Source: an uncultured Actinomycetes bacterium (GTDB taxonomy: Bacteria; Actinomycetota; Geothermincolia; Fen-727; JACVIW01). Taken from it: DNA of 61,385 bases. Where the stretch lies: the NCBI GenBank assembly GCA_937127245.1, contig CAKZLU010000046.1, forward strand, positions 1-61,385, read 5' to 3'. Position numbers and translations under genes: made by a program. Positions 44,893 through 53,969 of the stretch are shown here, one piece after another. Positions within the stretch are counted from its first letter, which is position 1, and each line of letters begins with the position of its first letter. The notes beneath the pieces were generated by a model that was not told where the DNA came from, ran no database searches, and worked only from the letters and a program-made list of their open reading frames with translations.

Positions 44893-46017
44893 TTGCGAAC
44901 AACAAGGAGCGGGCAACCGCAGTACCGATCCGGTAAGACAAGAAGCGTCTCCCGACCGAGGACGCTGGGCACTGGTGATACGAGAAGGCGTGGTCGCAGA
45001 AAACCTGCTCCAATAATTATCATCTCCGCCATAATCGTTCTCGTGTTCTTTTGCTGGCTGTTTGGCAGAGGGTGCGGAGGTGGCGAGGAAGAACGGGAAC
45101 GCGAGGCTCTCCGGAAGTACACTTCAAACACGAACAAACTTTTAGAAAGGTCAAGCGCGCTTGCGGTTCAGTTTGAAAACGTGCGAAGTGAAGCGAAAAA
45201 TCTTTCGAGGGAAAACATTAAAGACAAATTTGACAGGATGCTCGCGGAGATCAAAGAAATTCAGGATAGGGCAAACAAGATTGTGGTTCCTATGAAAGCG
45301 CGCAGGGTACACCCCTTCCTTGAGGTGGGCTTCAGGCTGCTTTATTCGGGGATTGGAAATTTTAAAAAAGGGCTTCTCGACGTAATAGACAACAAGAGTC
45401 GACAGGAGGGAATTAACCTCTGTGTCGAAGGTCTTACCGATCTGGTCGTGAGCGATGAGTCTCTTGCGGAGTTCAAAAGCGATCTGCAGAACTCGCTTAA
45501 GTCGGAAAAGTCCGGCGAGCTCGGTCTTATCAAAGTCGCTGACATCGTGCCTTTTGTTCCCACGAAGGATGACGCGCTTCCCGGAAACGTTAGCAGGTAC
45601 CTCGCCGCTTTTGGCACATCGACCGCCGGCGAAGCAATCAGAGGTGTGGCCGTTTTGGACCTAACCCTTTCTCCCGCCCCCACCGGAAGGACGAAATCCG
45701 GCGTTTCAATTCTTCCGTATTCGAGGAACTTCGCTGTTTCTGTGACTGTCCAAAATCAGGGTAATCAAGTGGAGAGGGACATTCCGGTTGCGGTGACTCT
45801 GACGATAGAAACCGAAGCAACCCCTCAGAAATTTACGAAGAAGATATCGAAACTTGAGCCAAACGAAAAGGTAACCCTGGTTTTCGAAGACTTCAAGCCC
45901 GATAGCGGTGGCATTAAAACGAACATAGTGGTCGCGAAAGCGGGACCCGTGAAGGATGAGAAAAACACTGAAAACAACTCCCGGGAAATGCGCTTCGTGA
46001 TGCGCCAAAGTGAGTAG
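44893..46017 (+). CDS. Membrane-anchored protein with helical domain and CARDB-like C-terminus
   Basis: A 374-residue protein: an Arg/Thr-rich cytosolic start (about 1-38), a single transmembrane helix (about 39-58), a Glu/Arg-rich helical region (about 65-180: NTNKLLERSSALAVQFENVRSEAKN), then, from about residue 270, a beta domain with NFAVSVTVQNQGNQVERDIPVAV resembling CARDB/adhesin modules. The N-anchor plus helical arm plus beta-domain layout suggests an extracytoplasmic adhesive or stalk protein. The start TTG (44893) has GACGGGG about 12 nt upstream; the true start may lie a little later. Family unrecognised. Confidence 0.72.
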   Translation: MRTTRSGQPQYRSGKTRSVSRPRTLGTGDTRRRGRRKPAPIIIISAIIVLVFFCWLFGRGCGGGEEEREREALRKYTSNTNKLLERSSALAVQFENVRSEAKNLSRENIKDKFDRMLAEIKEIQDRANKIVVPMKARRVHPFLEVGFRLLYSGIGNFKKGLLDVIDNKSRQEGINLCVEGLTDLVVSDESLAEFKSDLQNSLKSEKSGELGLIKVADIVPFVPTKDDALPGNVSRYLAAFGTSTAGEAIRGVAVLDLTLSPAPTGRTKSGVSILPYSRNFAVSVTVQNQGNQVERDIPVAVTLTIETEATPQKFTKKISKLEPNEKVTLVFEDFKPDSGGIKTNIVVAKAGPVKDEKNTENNSREMRFVMRQSE

Positions 46018-46179
46018 GCTGTCCTGAATTTCCTCTTTTGCCAGCGAGAATAGTTGGCGCTATTGCCCGTTTGAGTCGTATTCACCCTTCATAGCCTACG
46101 CTTCCGGCAGATTTCCTCGGTTGTACGGGCGCGAAAGCGGGCTTCTTGACAGATCGAGCGGGACCCATAAGCATCAGTG

Positions 46180-47397
46180 TTATGAGATTTCACCAAAGGG
46201 TGGTGGCTCTTCTCTCTCCTTTTCAAGCTCTTGCATCGCAAGGGCATGCGCCTTACTGAAAATGTCCTTTAATGGCAGGCCGGTCATTGACGCGATTTCG
46301 GCGCAATCGGCGAATTCGGGCGAGACGTTCGTGATTCTCCCGCCCTCTTTACCCACTTTCACCCTGACTTCTCCCCAGGGTGTCGCCACAACCATGTGCT
46401 CGCGCTCAATGGCTCTCTTCATGACTGATGTGGTTCTAAGTCCGAATGTGCTCGTCTCTGTCAGGAGCATTTCTTTGAGCCTTTCTGCGTCTTCCGGAGA
46501 GCAAAGGACGTTCACCGTCACGCCGGGGCGGGTTTTTTTCATCTGGATGGGTATGAGCCAGACATCGTGGGCTCCCGCGGAGAACAGCTTATCCATAACG
46601 TATTCATAGAACTCTGGATTCATGTCATCTATGTTTGTCGAGATGACGCATGCGGGTGCCTCGGAGGTCTCGCTTAAGGGGAGCGGTTCGCCAACCACCA
46701 CGCGCAAGAGATTCGGCCTGCCGATGTCTCTTGAACCCGCTCCGTAGCCAACTTTACCTATCCGCATGAGAGGGGATTCGCCAAAAGCGCTCGCAAGCGT
46801 TTTTATCACGGCCGCGCCGGTAGGGGTTACCAGTTCCGTGGGGACCCCGCCTCCGTAAACCGGAGTTTCCGCAAGTATTTCAAGAACCGCTGGCGCCGGA
46901 ACAGGAATGATTCCGTGTTGTGTTTTGATCATGCCGTGACCGAGGGGAAGTGGGGAACAGAAAACATTGTCGATGCCGAAGTGCTTTATACCGTAGACAG
47001 CTCCAACTATGTCAACTATGGAGTCAACAGCACCGATTTCATGAAAATGCACCTGGTCAAGCGGTCTTTTATGAACGGTCGCCTCCGCGCGCGCTATCAA
47101 AGTGAAAATCTCCACGCTTGTCAACTTGACGTCATCCGGAAGGTCGCTTTCCTCAATAATGCATTTGATGTTGTTGAAGGTCCTTGCCAGGACACCCGGC
47201 TGCACTATGACGTCCACCTTTGTGGCTCTCAACCCGTAACTCAGAACCTCGCGCGTTTCCAGCCTGAAATTCTCGATATCCAGGGACGAAAGAGCACCCT
47301 CAATCGCCTCGATCTCTAAACCCAGGTCAACTAAAGCGCCAAGTATCATATCCCCGCTTATTCCGCTAAAACAATCAAAATACGCTATTGTGCCCAT
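46180..47397 (-). CDS. larC: Nickel-pincer cofactor biosynthesis protein LarC (full length)
   Basis: LarC inserts nickel into the pyridinium-dithiocarboxylate mononucleotide that makes the nickel-pincer cofactor of lactate racemase (LarA). The protein has N-terminal MGTIAYFDCFSGISGDM and LGALVDLG, the histidine segment VHFHEIGAVDSIVDIVG, and GYGAGSRDIGRPN plus NIDDMNPEFYEYVMD in the later half, all characteristic. At about 405 residues it is the undivided form, unlike the split LarC1/LarC2 of Lactiplantibacillus. I use the ATG at 47397, which overlaps the LarB stop by 23 nt. It ends the larE-larB-larC run. Confidence 0.93.
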   Translation of the reverse strand: MGTIAYFDCFSGISGDMILGALVDLGLEIEAIEGALSSLDIENFRLETREVLSYGLRATKVDVIVQPGVLARTFNNIKCIIEESDLPDDVKLTSVEIFTLIARAEATVHKRPLDQVHFHEIGAVDSIVDIVGAVYGIKHFGIDNVFCSPLPLGHGMIKTQHGIIPVPAPAVLEILAETPVYGGGVPTELVTPTGAAVIKTLASAFGESPLMRIGKVGYGAGSRDIGRPNLLRVVVGEPLPLSETSEAPACVISTNIDDMNPEFYEYVMDKLFSAGAHDVWLIPIQMKKTRPGVTVNVLCSPEDAERLKEMLLTETSTFGLRTTSVMKRAIEREHMVVATPWGEVRVKVGKEGGRITNVSPEFADCAEIASMTGLPLKDIFSKAHALAMQELEKEREEPPPFGEIS

Positions 47398-48175
47398 CGC
47401 TGTATATTTCCCCTGATGCTTTGGCAACCATTCTATTTATTATCGCCGCGATGTATCCTGCGCCAAAACCGTTATCAATGTTGACCACTGACACATTTGA
47501 GGCGCAGGAGTTTACCATTGTCAGAAGCGCCGCTAAACCACCCAGGCTCGCACCGTATCCAGCGCTTGTGGGAACTCCTATCACGGGACATTCGACAAGC
47601 CCGCCAACAACGCTGGGAAGAGCGCCCTCCATTCCCGCGAGCACCACTATCGCGTTTGACTCGAGGAGTCTGTCCGCGAAAGCGAGAAGCCTGTGAACCC
47701 CGGCGACCCCCACATCGTAGAAATTCTCAACCCTTGAGCCCATGACCTCCGCGGTGACCCTTGCTTCCTCGGCCACAGGAAGGTCTGCCGTTCCGGCGCA
47801 CACGACTGACACGAGCCCGAACGGGGTTTTCTTCGCGCGTTCCAGGGTTATGGCGCGGGCGGTCTCGTGGAAAATGAACCTCTCGTCGATGCTTCGCAAC
47901 GCTTCGAAGATCGCACGCGTCGCCCTGGTGAGGAGGAGGTTACCCTCATTGACTTCGAGCAGTGATTTCGTGATGGACACGACCTGTTCAGGGGTTTTGC
48001 CCTGACATAGAATGACTTCGGCAAAACCGTGGCGAAGTTCGCGGTGATGGTCAACTTTTGCAAAGCCCAGTTCCGTGAAGGGAAGCGAGCGGAGAAATTT
48101 AAGTGCTTCCTCGGGCTGGACGGCGCCCGCCCTCACGTCTTCAAGGAGCTTTCTTATGGAATCGCTTAGCGTCAT
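47375..48175 (-). CDS. larB: Nickel-pincer cofactor biosynthesis protein LarB
   Basis: LarB carboxylates nicotinic acid adenine dinucleotide and hydrolyses it to give pyridinium-3,5-biscarboxylate mononucleotide. The N-terminus (1-110) includes FAEVILCQGKTPEQVVSI; the C-terminal AIR-carboxylase-like domain has VVCAGTADLPVAEEARVTAE and AGMEGALPSVVGGLVECPVIGVPTSAGYGAS. The 266-residue length is typical. It lies between larE (27-nt gap) and larC (23-nt overlap) and is probably translationally coupled to larC. Confidence 0.93.
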   Translation of the reverse strand: MTLSDSIRKLLEDVRAGAVQPEEALKFLRSLPFTELGFAKVDHHRELRHGFAEVILCQGKTPEQVVSITKSLLEVNEGNLLLTRATRAIFEALRSIDERFIFHETARAITLERAKKTPFGLVSVVCAGTADLPVAEEARVTAEVMGSRVENFYDVGVAGVHRLLAFADRLLESNAIVVLAGMEGALPSVVGGLVECPVIGVPTSAGYGASLGGLAALLTMVNSCASNVSVVNIDNGFGAGYIAAIINRMVAKASGEIYSDGHNSVF

Positions 48176-48202
48176 GACTATTCTCCTGTCTTTCAGGTTA
48201 TT

Positions 48203-49045
48203 CTAAGCCTGCAAGCGTTTTGGCGCATGCTCATTTCCGAGCGCTTCATTCATCGAACCCGGGCGGTAGCCCGCCATGTCCAATGTAACGTAGGTGAAAC
48301 CGAGCCTTCTCATTTCCTCGATGACTCTCCGGCGGATATCATCGGACACAATCTTTGGGATAAGCCTCGGCGCAAGCTCAATCCTTGCTGTTTTCTCATC
48401 CACATATCTAAGCCTGATCTGCCCGAAGCCCAGTTCTTCGAGAAATTTCTCCCCTTGCTGAATCGTGAAGATTTTTTCGGTAGTGATATTTTGCCCGTAG
48501 GGGATCCGAGTGGCATAGCAAGTCGAGGGCGGTTCATCCCAGTTGGGCAATCCGAGTAATCTCGCTATCCCTCTCACCTCATCCTTTGATAAACCCATCT
48601 CAATGAGCGGGCTTCTTATTCCAAGTTCGCTCGCCGCTCTTAGACCCGGCCTGTATTCGCTCAAGTCATCCCGGTTACTGCCATCGATCACTTCAGCAAC
48701 CCCTTTTTTCTCCGACAACTCGAGAAGGACTTTAAACCGCTTGCGTTTGCAGATATAACACCTTTCCGGCGGGTTTTGAGATAACACGGGGTCCGCAAGT
48801 TCATTTATCTCAACGCTCAAATGCCTGACTCCAAGTTCACCCGCTATTCGGGAAGCGGTGCTGCCCGCTTCAGGCTGCAGTGGTGATATGATTGTTACCG
48901 CGATCAGGTTTTTCCCGAGCGCCTCTTTCCCCACCGCGAGCAGAACGGTGCTGTCCACGCCGCCCGAGTAGGACAGAAGGGCGCTTTTCATTGAGGCGAG
49001 GGCTCTTTTCAGACTTTCGTATTTCTTAGTGATTTCTTTTCCCAT
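48203..49045 (-). CDS. larE: Nickel-pincer cofactor biosynthesis protein LarE, three-cysteine form
   Basis: LarE is a PP-loop ATPase that adds sulfur to the pyridinium cofactor precursor. The PP-loop reads SGGVDST at about residues 27-33. I place the start at the ATG at 49045 (280 residues); the longer frame adds 35 residues without family match. Cysteines lie at 96 and 99 (CYIC) and at 176 (TCYATRIPYG). In Lactiplantibacillus LarE, Cys176 gives up its sulfur; LarE forms with three conserved cysteines bind a [4Fe-4S] cluster and pass on sulfide. This protein has all three, so I predict the Fe-S type. It is the first gene of larE-larB-larC. Confidence 0.92.
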   Translation of the reverse strand: MGKEITKKYESLKRALASMKSALLSYSGGVDSTVLLAVGKEALGKNLIAVTIISPLQPEAGSTASRIAGELGVRHLSVEINELADPVLSQNPPERCYICKRKRFKVLLELSEKKGVAEVIDGSNRDDLSEYRPGLRAASELGIRSPLIEMGLSKDEVRGIARLLGLPNWDEPPSTCYATRIPYGQNITTEKIFTIQQGEKFLEELGFGQIRLRYVDEKTARIELAPRLIPKIVSDDIRRRVIEEMRRLGFTYVTLDMAGYRPGSMNEALGNEHAPKRLQA

Positions 49046-49363
49046 CCGACCACAGACCAATCGACCAGTACTCGGCATTAAGACCGCGTGATTTAACGCT
49101 GCCCAACATTTTACCAATATTTTACCCGCGCTCATTGAAGCGGTCACCAAGCCGCTACGGGCCGATTATCCATTATGGAATAATGAAGCAGTCACGCTCG
49201 GCAGAAAGGGCGCCCTTACTCGCTTAAAAACGCTCTTTGGCTGATGTATAATCTGATGAGCCCTCCTCAGGAGGCTTTTAATATTATTGCGCGGTTTTCT
49301 GAGTCTTTGAAAACCGTGCCGGCGGAAAGAACCTGAGTCGTTTTAGCGTGAGGGATTCTGGTT
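49046..49363. other. Divergent region between larE and the DUF4446 gene
   Basis: 318 bp. It carries a strong plus-strand promoter candidate (49224-49252) and, about 10-30 nt after its likely start site, a hairpin of AGCC(C)TCCT/AGGAGGCT with a T tail. No protein gene or riboswitch was recognised in the leader; a promoter for larE on the minus strand is not clear. Confidence 0.4.
49224..49252 (+). promoter_or_regulatory. Candidate promoter of the DUF4446-pheA-serS unit with an early hairpin
   Basis: A perfect TATAAT at 49247-49252 with TTAAAA at 49224-49229, 17 nt apart. The -35 element is poor. The predicted start site is about 49259, and the leader begins with the hairpin at about 49259-49281, which might stabilise the transcript or act as an attenuator. 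Consensus match only. Confidence 0.4.
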
Positions 49364-50218
49364 ATGATAGAGGAAAACGTTACGATAGCATTTGTAATCC
49401 TGGCTGTCATTGCGGTGGCATCGATTTTACTTGGCGCATACCTGTTCAGAAGGATGAGAAGACTCGAGCGCGGTTATGACATACTGTCGCGCGGAGCGAG
49501 GGGAAAAAGTTTTGTGGAAATAGTCAACGATAACATCGAGGAGACGAGTTTGCTGAGGGACGAGGTTGCCCACCTTGCAGATGTTTACGGCGCCGTTTTG
49601 AGGAGGATGGCGGGAGCCGTGCAGCATGTTGGTGTTGTCAGGTATGATGCGTTCAAGGAGATAGGCGGCAGGATGAGTTTCTCGGTCGCTCTCCTTGATG
49701 ACAGGGGAAACGGGCTAGTCCTGACATCCATATACGGGAGGTCTGAGTCGAGGACTTATGCTAAACCAATCATTGAGCGCGCATCGACATACGATCTTTC
49801 GCCTGAGGAACGTGAGGCGATAAAACTCGCGATGCAAAGCAGGGAACTTGGCGCGGTCCCTATGGTCGCAAGGGACCGTGAGCATGAGGAAAAAATCCAG
49901 GCTTTGAGAATTTTTCATCAGAGAAAACTCGCCGGCGAAGAGAACGCCAGGGCGGGGGTCCGTGAGAATGAAAGGCAAGCGTCCATTTTCGACGTGGAAA
50001 GGCTTGATTTCGATGAAGGAGACGTTCGGGGCTCGAGGCGAAGAGAAATCGAGCAATCGAGAGAAGCGCAGGCGCCCACATCCAGGCGCAGGCGTTCGTA
50101 CCCCGAACGTGGGGAAATTGAAAAGACGCCACGCGAAAGCGGGAGGTTAAGCGAGCGCAGCGTTTCTGAAAGGATGTCCCGGCGCAGAAGCAAGCGGCGG
50201 GACGAGGAGGAAAGCTAA
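49364..50218 (+). CDS. DUF4446 family membrane protein with a basic low-complexity tail
   Basis: The 284-residue protein has an N-terminal transmembrane helix (about 8-30), a helical linker and the DUF4446 domain, seen as HVGVVRYDAFKEIGGRMSFS, VALLDDRGNGLVLTSIYG and SESRTYAKPII. The second half (about 185-284) is highly charged, mostly Arg, Glu and Ser, and extends well past the usual family length. Its function is unknown. It is upstream of pheA with a 2-nt gap and shares its transcript. The gene's start ATG (49364) has TTCTGG-type sequence, no strong site. Confidence 0.82.
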   Translation: MIEENVTIAFVILAVIAVASILLGAYLFRRMRRLERGYDILSRGARGKSFVEIVNDNIEETSLLRDEVAHLADVYGAVLRRMAGAVQHVGVVRYDAFKEIGGRMSFSVALLDDRGNGLVLTSIYGRSESRTYAKPIIERASTYDLSPEEREAIKLAMQSRELGAVPMVARDREHEEKIQALRIFHQRKLAGEENARAGVRENERQASIFDVERLDFDEGDVRGSRRREIEQSREAQAPTSRRRRSYPERGEIEKTPRESGRLSERSVSERMSRRRSKRRDEEES

Positions 50219-50219
50219 A

Positions 50220-51062
50220 GTGAGCAGTATAGGTTATCTCGGGCCTCCCGGAACTTTCACCCAGGAGGCGCTTGAATCGAAGTTTCCCGGAGAGTACGAA
50301 AATGAGGTCTCATACCCCACCGTTGTTGATGTGCTTCTTGCGGTTGACAGAGGGGATGTGGATAAAGGAATAGTACCCATCGAGAACTCGATTGAGGGGA
50401 CCGTGAACGCTACCGTTGATACTTTGGCGTTTGACACGGAACTCCTTATCGAAAGAGAGGCTGTGCTCAGGGTGCATTTAAGCCTTGTGGCAAGAAAGGG
50501 CACGATGCTGAGCGAAATATCTGAGGTTGTCTCTCATCCCCACGCGACCGCGCAGTGCAGAAACTACCTTGCCGAGCGATTAAGCGGAGTGAAAATTACA
50601 GCCGCCAACAGCACAGCCGAAGCCGCTATGCTCGTCTCTGAGTCGCCGCGCCCAATCGCCGCAATCGCGAGCGAGTTCGCGGCGAGGATGTATGGTCTTG
50701 AGGTTATTGAAAGCGATATAGAGGACCACCATGGAAACATGACTCGTTTTGTGGTTGTGGGCAAAGGACGGGCGCCGCACACAGGGGCGGACAAGACTTC
50801 CGTTGTGTGTTTTATCAGGGAAAACAGGCCGGGAAGCCTGCTTGAGATTCTCTCCGAGTTCGCGACGAGGAACATTAACCTTACCAAGATAGAGTCAAGA
50901 CCAACAAAAAAAGTGCTTGGCGAATACTATTTTTTCATAGACATGGAAGGGCATGTGGAGGACCCCCCTGTCTCGGAGGCGTTGGGGAAGCTCGAGGGGA
51001 TATTAAGGAAGTTGAAGTTTCTTGGTTCATACCCGAGGGCGCAGGTGGAAATAGAGGATTGA
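50220..51062 (+). CDS. pheA: Prephenate dehydratase
   Basis: Converts prephenate to phenylpyruvate in phenylalanine biosynthesis. The 280-residue protein starts with GTG after GGAGGAAA. The catalytic domain has IGYLGPPGTFTQEAL, IVPIENSIEGTVNATVDTL, ISEVVSHPHATAQCRNYL and the NMTRF motif; the C-terminal ACT domain (KTSVVCFIRENRPGSLLEIL, NLTKIESRPTKK) is the site of feedback inhibition by phenylalanine. Monofunctional, no chorismate mutase domain. It is translationally tight with the DUF4446 gene upstream; serS follows 64 nt later. Confidence 0.95.
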   Translation: MSSIGYLGPPGTFTQEALESKFPGEYENEVSYPTVVDVLLAVDRGDVDKGIVPIENSIEGTVNATVDTLAFDTELLIEREAVLRVHLSLVARKGTMLSEISEVVSHPHATAQCRNYLAERLSGVKITAANSTAEAAMLVSESPRPIAAIASEFAARMYGLEVIESDIEDHHGNMTRFVVVGKGRAPHTGADKTSVVCFIRENRPGSLLEILSEFATRNINLTKIESRPTKKVLGEYYFFIDMEGHVEDPPVSEALGKLEGILRKLKFLGSYPRAQVEIED

Positions 51063-51108
51063 TTCGACCCGCCCGAAAACTCGGCGGCAGTGATAGTTCT
51101 TATTATAA

Positions 51109-52410
<1,302 letters not shown>

Positions 52411-52523
52411 GCCCTGCTTCATGACACTTCAAGTATTTATTATTTGGTAGAAGCGCTGCAGGTTTTCCTCTCTTTCCCGCCTGTTCATTTTCAGTCAAGG
52501 TCAGCCTTTTTGTATCTTAGCTC

Positions 52524-53597
52524 CTACCTGTTAATCTCGATGAAATCGGCGAGTTTGCCTCGGGCATCCAGTATTTTCGCCGCCATTTCTCTGATGGTCT
52601 TGGGAACCTCAGGCTTTTCCTCAGAGCGAATCAGCGAAGCCGCGTTCGTATCACAACCCGTAACGCACAATCCGCACCCTATGCACCTTTTTTCGTCAAC
52701 AAACGCGACACCGTCCACAATGGATATGGCGTCCATCTGGCACCGCTCGACACAGACCTCGCAGCCCGAACAGAGCTCCTCGTCTATCTTTGCGATGAAA
52801 CCGCTTGAGGCAAGGAAGTTAGGTATCTTGAACTCTTTTACTCCCCTGAGGAAACCGCAGCAGCATGTGCAGCAATTGCAGATGAATTGAAGCTTGTCCT
52901 GGCTGTTGTTTACCGTGTGAACGAGACCCATTCTGTCGAACTCTTTTAGTTTTTCCTTCATCTCTTCTTTGGTGAGATAGCGGGCGAATCCCCTTTCGAC
53001 AAGGTAACGGCAGGTGTCATCGAAGACCATGCATGCTTCGCGCGGGCGATCGCAGTGGGAAAAGGCGGTCCTGCAGGCGCAGTGAGCAAGACCAACGACC
53101 TTCGCCCTTTCGATTAGCTCATAAACCTTTTCGTAAGTTAGGACCGCGGGGTCGCTTTCCACCGCCTCGCCTAGGGGTATCACCCGGGCAAAGGGCGTTC
53201 CGATTTTCCCCATTTCTTTTGCGTGTTTGATCAAGTATTCTTCCCAGAGCCTGGAAAGGCACTCGAGTTTATCGTCCTTTACTCCCTTCATGTACGGAAA
53301 CTCGAATATTCCCGGCATAACAGGAAGGAGGGCATAGCCCCACTCGCCATCTTTTTCCCTGGCATAGACCAGTCCTTTGTCAGCCATGCTTTCCAGACGG
53401 GTTTTGGCTTCCTCTTCGCTCACCCTAGCTCTTTCGGCGATCTCTTTCACGGTCGCCGGGCGGAACGGGGTAGCGACCGCTACCTTTGCCTCCTCCGGAG
53501 TAAAAAGCGATGAAAGAATCTCTATTATCTCGGGGCTTTCCGGGGCGCCGGCTGCGTGTTTGTCGAGGTGCTGTCTCAATTCTTCATATACTTCCAC
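52524..53597 (-). CDS. HTH-ferredoxin fusion protein (4Fe-4S, possibly redox-sensing)
   Basis: A 357-residue cytosolic protein. The N-terminal third has a winged-helix-like region (TVKEIAERARVSEEEAKTRLESM, about 48-72). The middle carries Cys clusters: AHCACRTAFSHCDRPREACMVF and FICNCCTCCCGFLRG. The C-terminal part has two 4Fe-4S ferredoxin motifs, CSGCEVCVERCQMDA and CIGCGLCVTGCDTNA. Family members occur in anaerobes next to redox enzymes; this one has no partner gene nearby. Whether it binds DNA is not known; it may be an electron-transfer protein with an accessory winged helix. Confidence 0.82.
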   Translation of the reverse strand: MEVYEELRQHLDKHAAGAPESPEIIEILSSLFTPEEAKVAVATPFRPATVKEIAERARVSEEEAKTRLESMADKGLVYAREKDGEWGYALLPVMPGIFEFPYMKGVKDDKLECLSRLWEEYLIKHAKEMGKIGTPFARVIPLGEAVESDPAVLTYEKVYELIERAKVVGLAHCACRTAFSHCDRPREACMVFDDTCRYLVERGFARYLTKEEMKEKLKEFDRMGLVHTVNNSQDKLQFICNCCTCCCGFLRGVKEFKIPNFLASSGFIAKIDEELCSGCEVCVERCQMDAISIVDGVAFVDEKRCIGCGLCVTGCDTNAASLIRSEEKPEVPKTIREMAAKILDARGKLADFIEINR

Positions 53598-53969
53598 TTG
53601 TTTCCCCCCCTAAAAGTGTCAGTGTTTTCGAGCAGATTTCCGTAAGAATTAGCGTTTTCAATTATAGAACAGGAACCGTTTTTGCGTGCGGTGATAAGGC
53701 GGCGATTGCCTGAAGCTGATTCTCTTTTATTAGCGATTATGAGTTTGACAGTTGCGAAAGTGTATAGAAAAACGTGGCTTGGTTAAGAAAGTTAGCGTGA
53801 GTCTGTGTGTCGAGCCGAAGATTCAGTGGCGAAAGAGGATTAAGACCGCGGTCGTTGGAAAGTGCGAGCGGTTATCTAAACGTATTTTTACGGTTAATTG
53901 AGGCGAAAACGGATTGATGACCAAGGTTGCTGAAAAGCGTGGGATAGGAGGCTCGGGTTAATCTAATTT
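53598..53969. other. Intergenic region between the HTH-ferredoxin gene and the histidine kinase
   Basis: 372 bp between two minus-strand genes. A TTGACA at 53745-53750 on the plus strand has no -10 at the right distance. An imperfect hairpin (GGGTTA...TAACCC) lies at the stop of the histidine kinase. No gene or RNA was recognised. Confidence 0.35.

Noticed and set aside
46180-49045. Search for larA next to larEBC
   Set aside because: No LarA-like sequence in the window; absence here says nothing about the rest of the genome.
53745-53770. TTGACA as a plus-strand promoter
   Set aside because: No -10 at the right spacing and no plus-strand gene follows.
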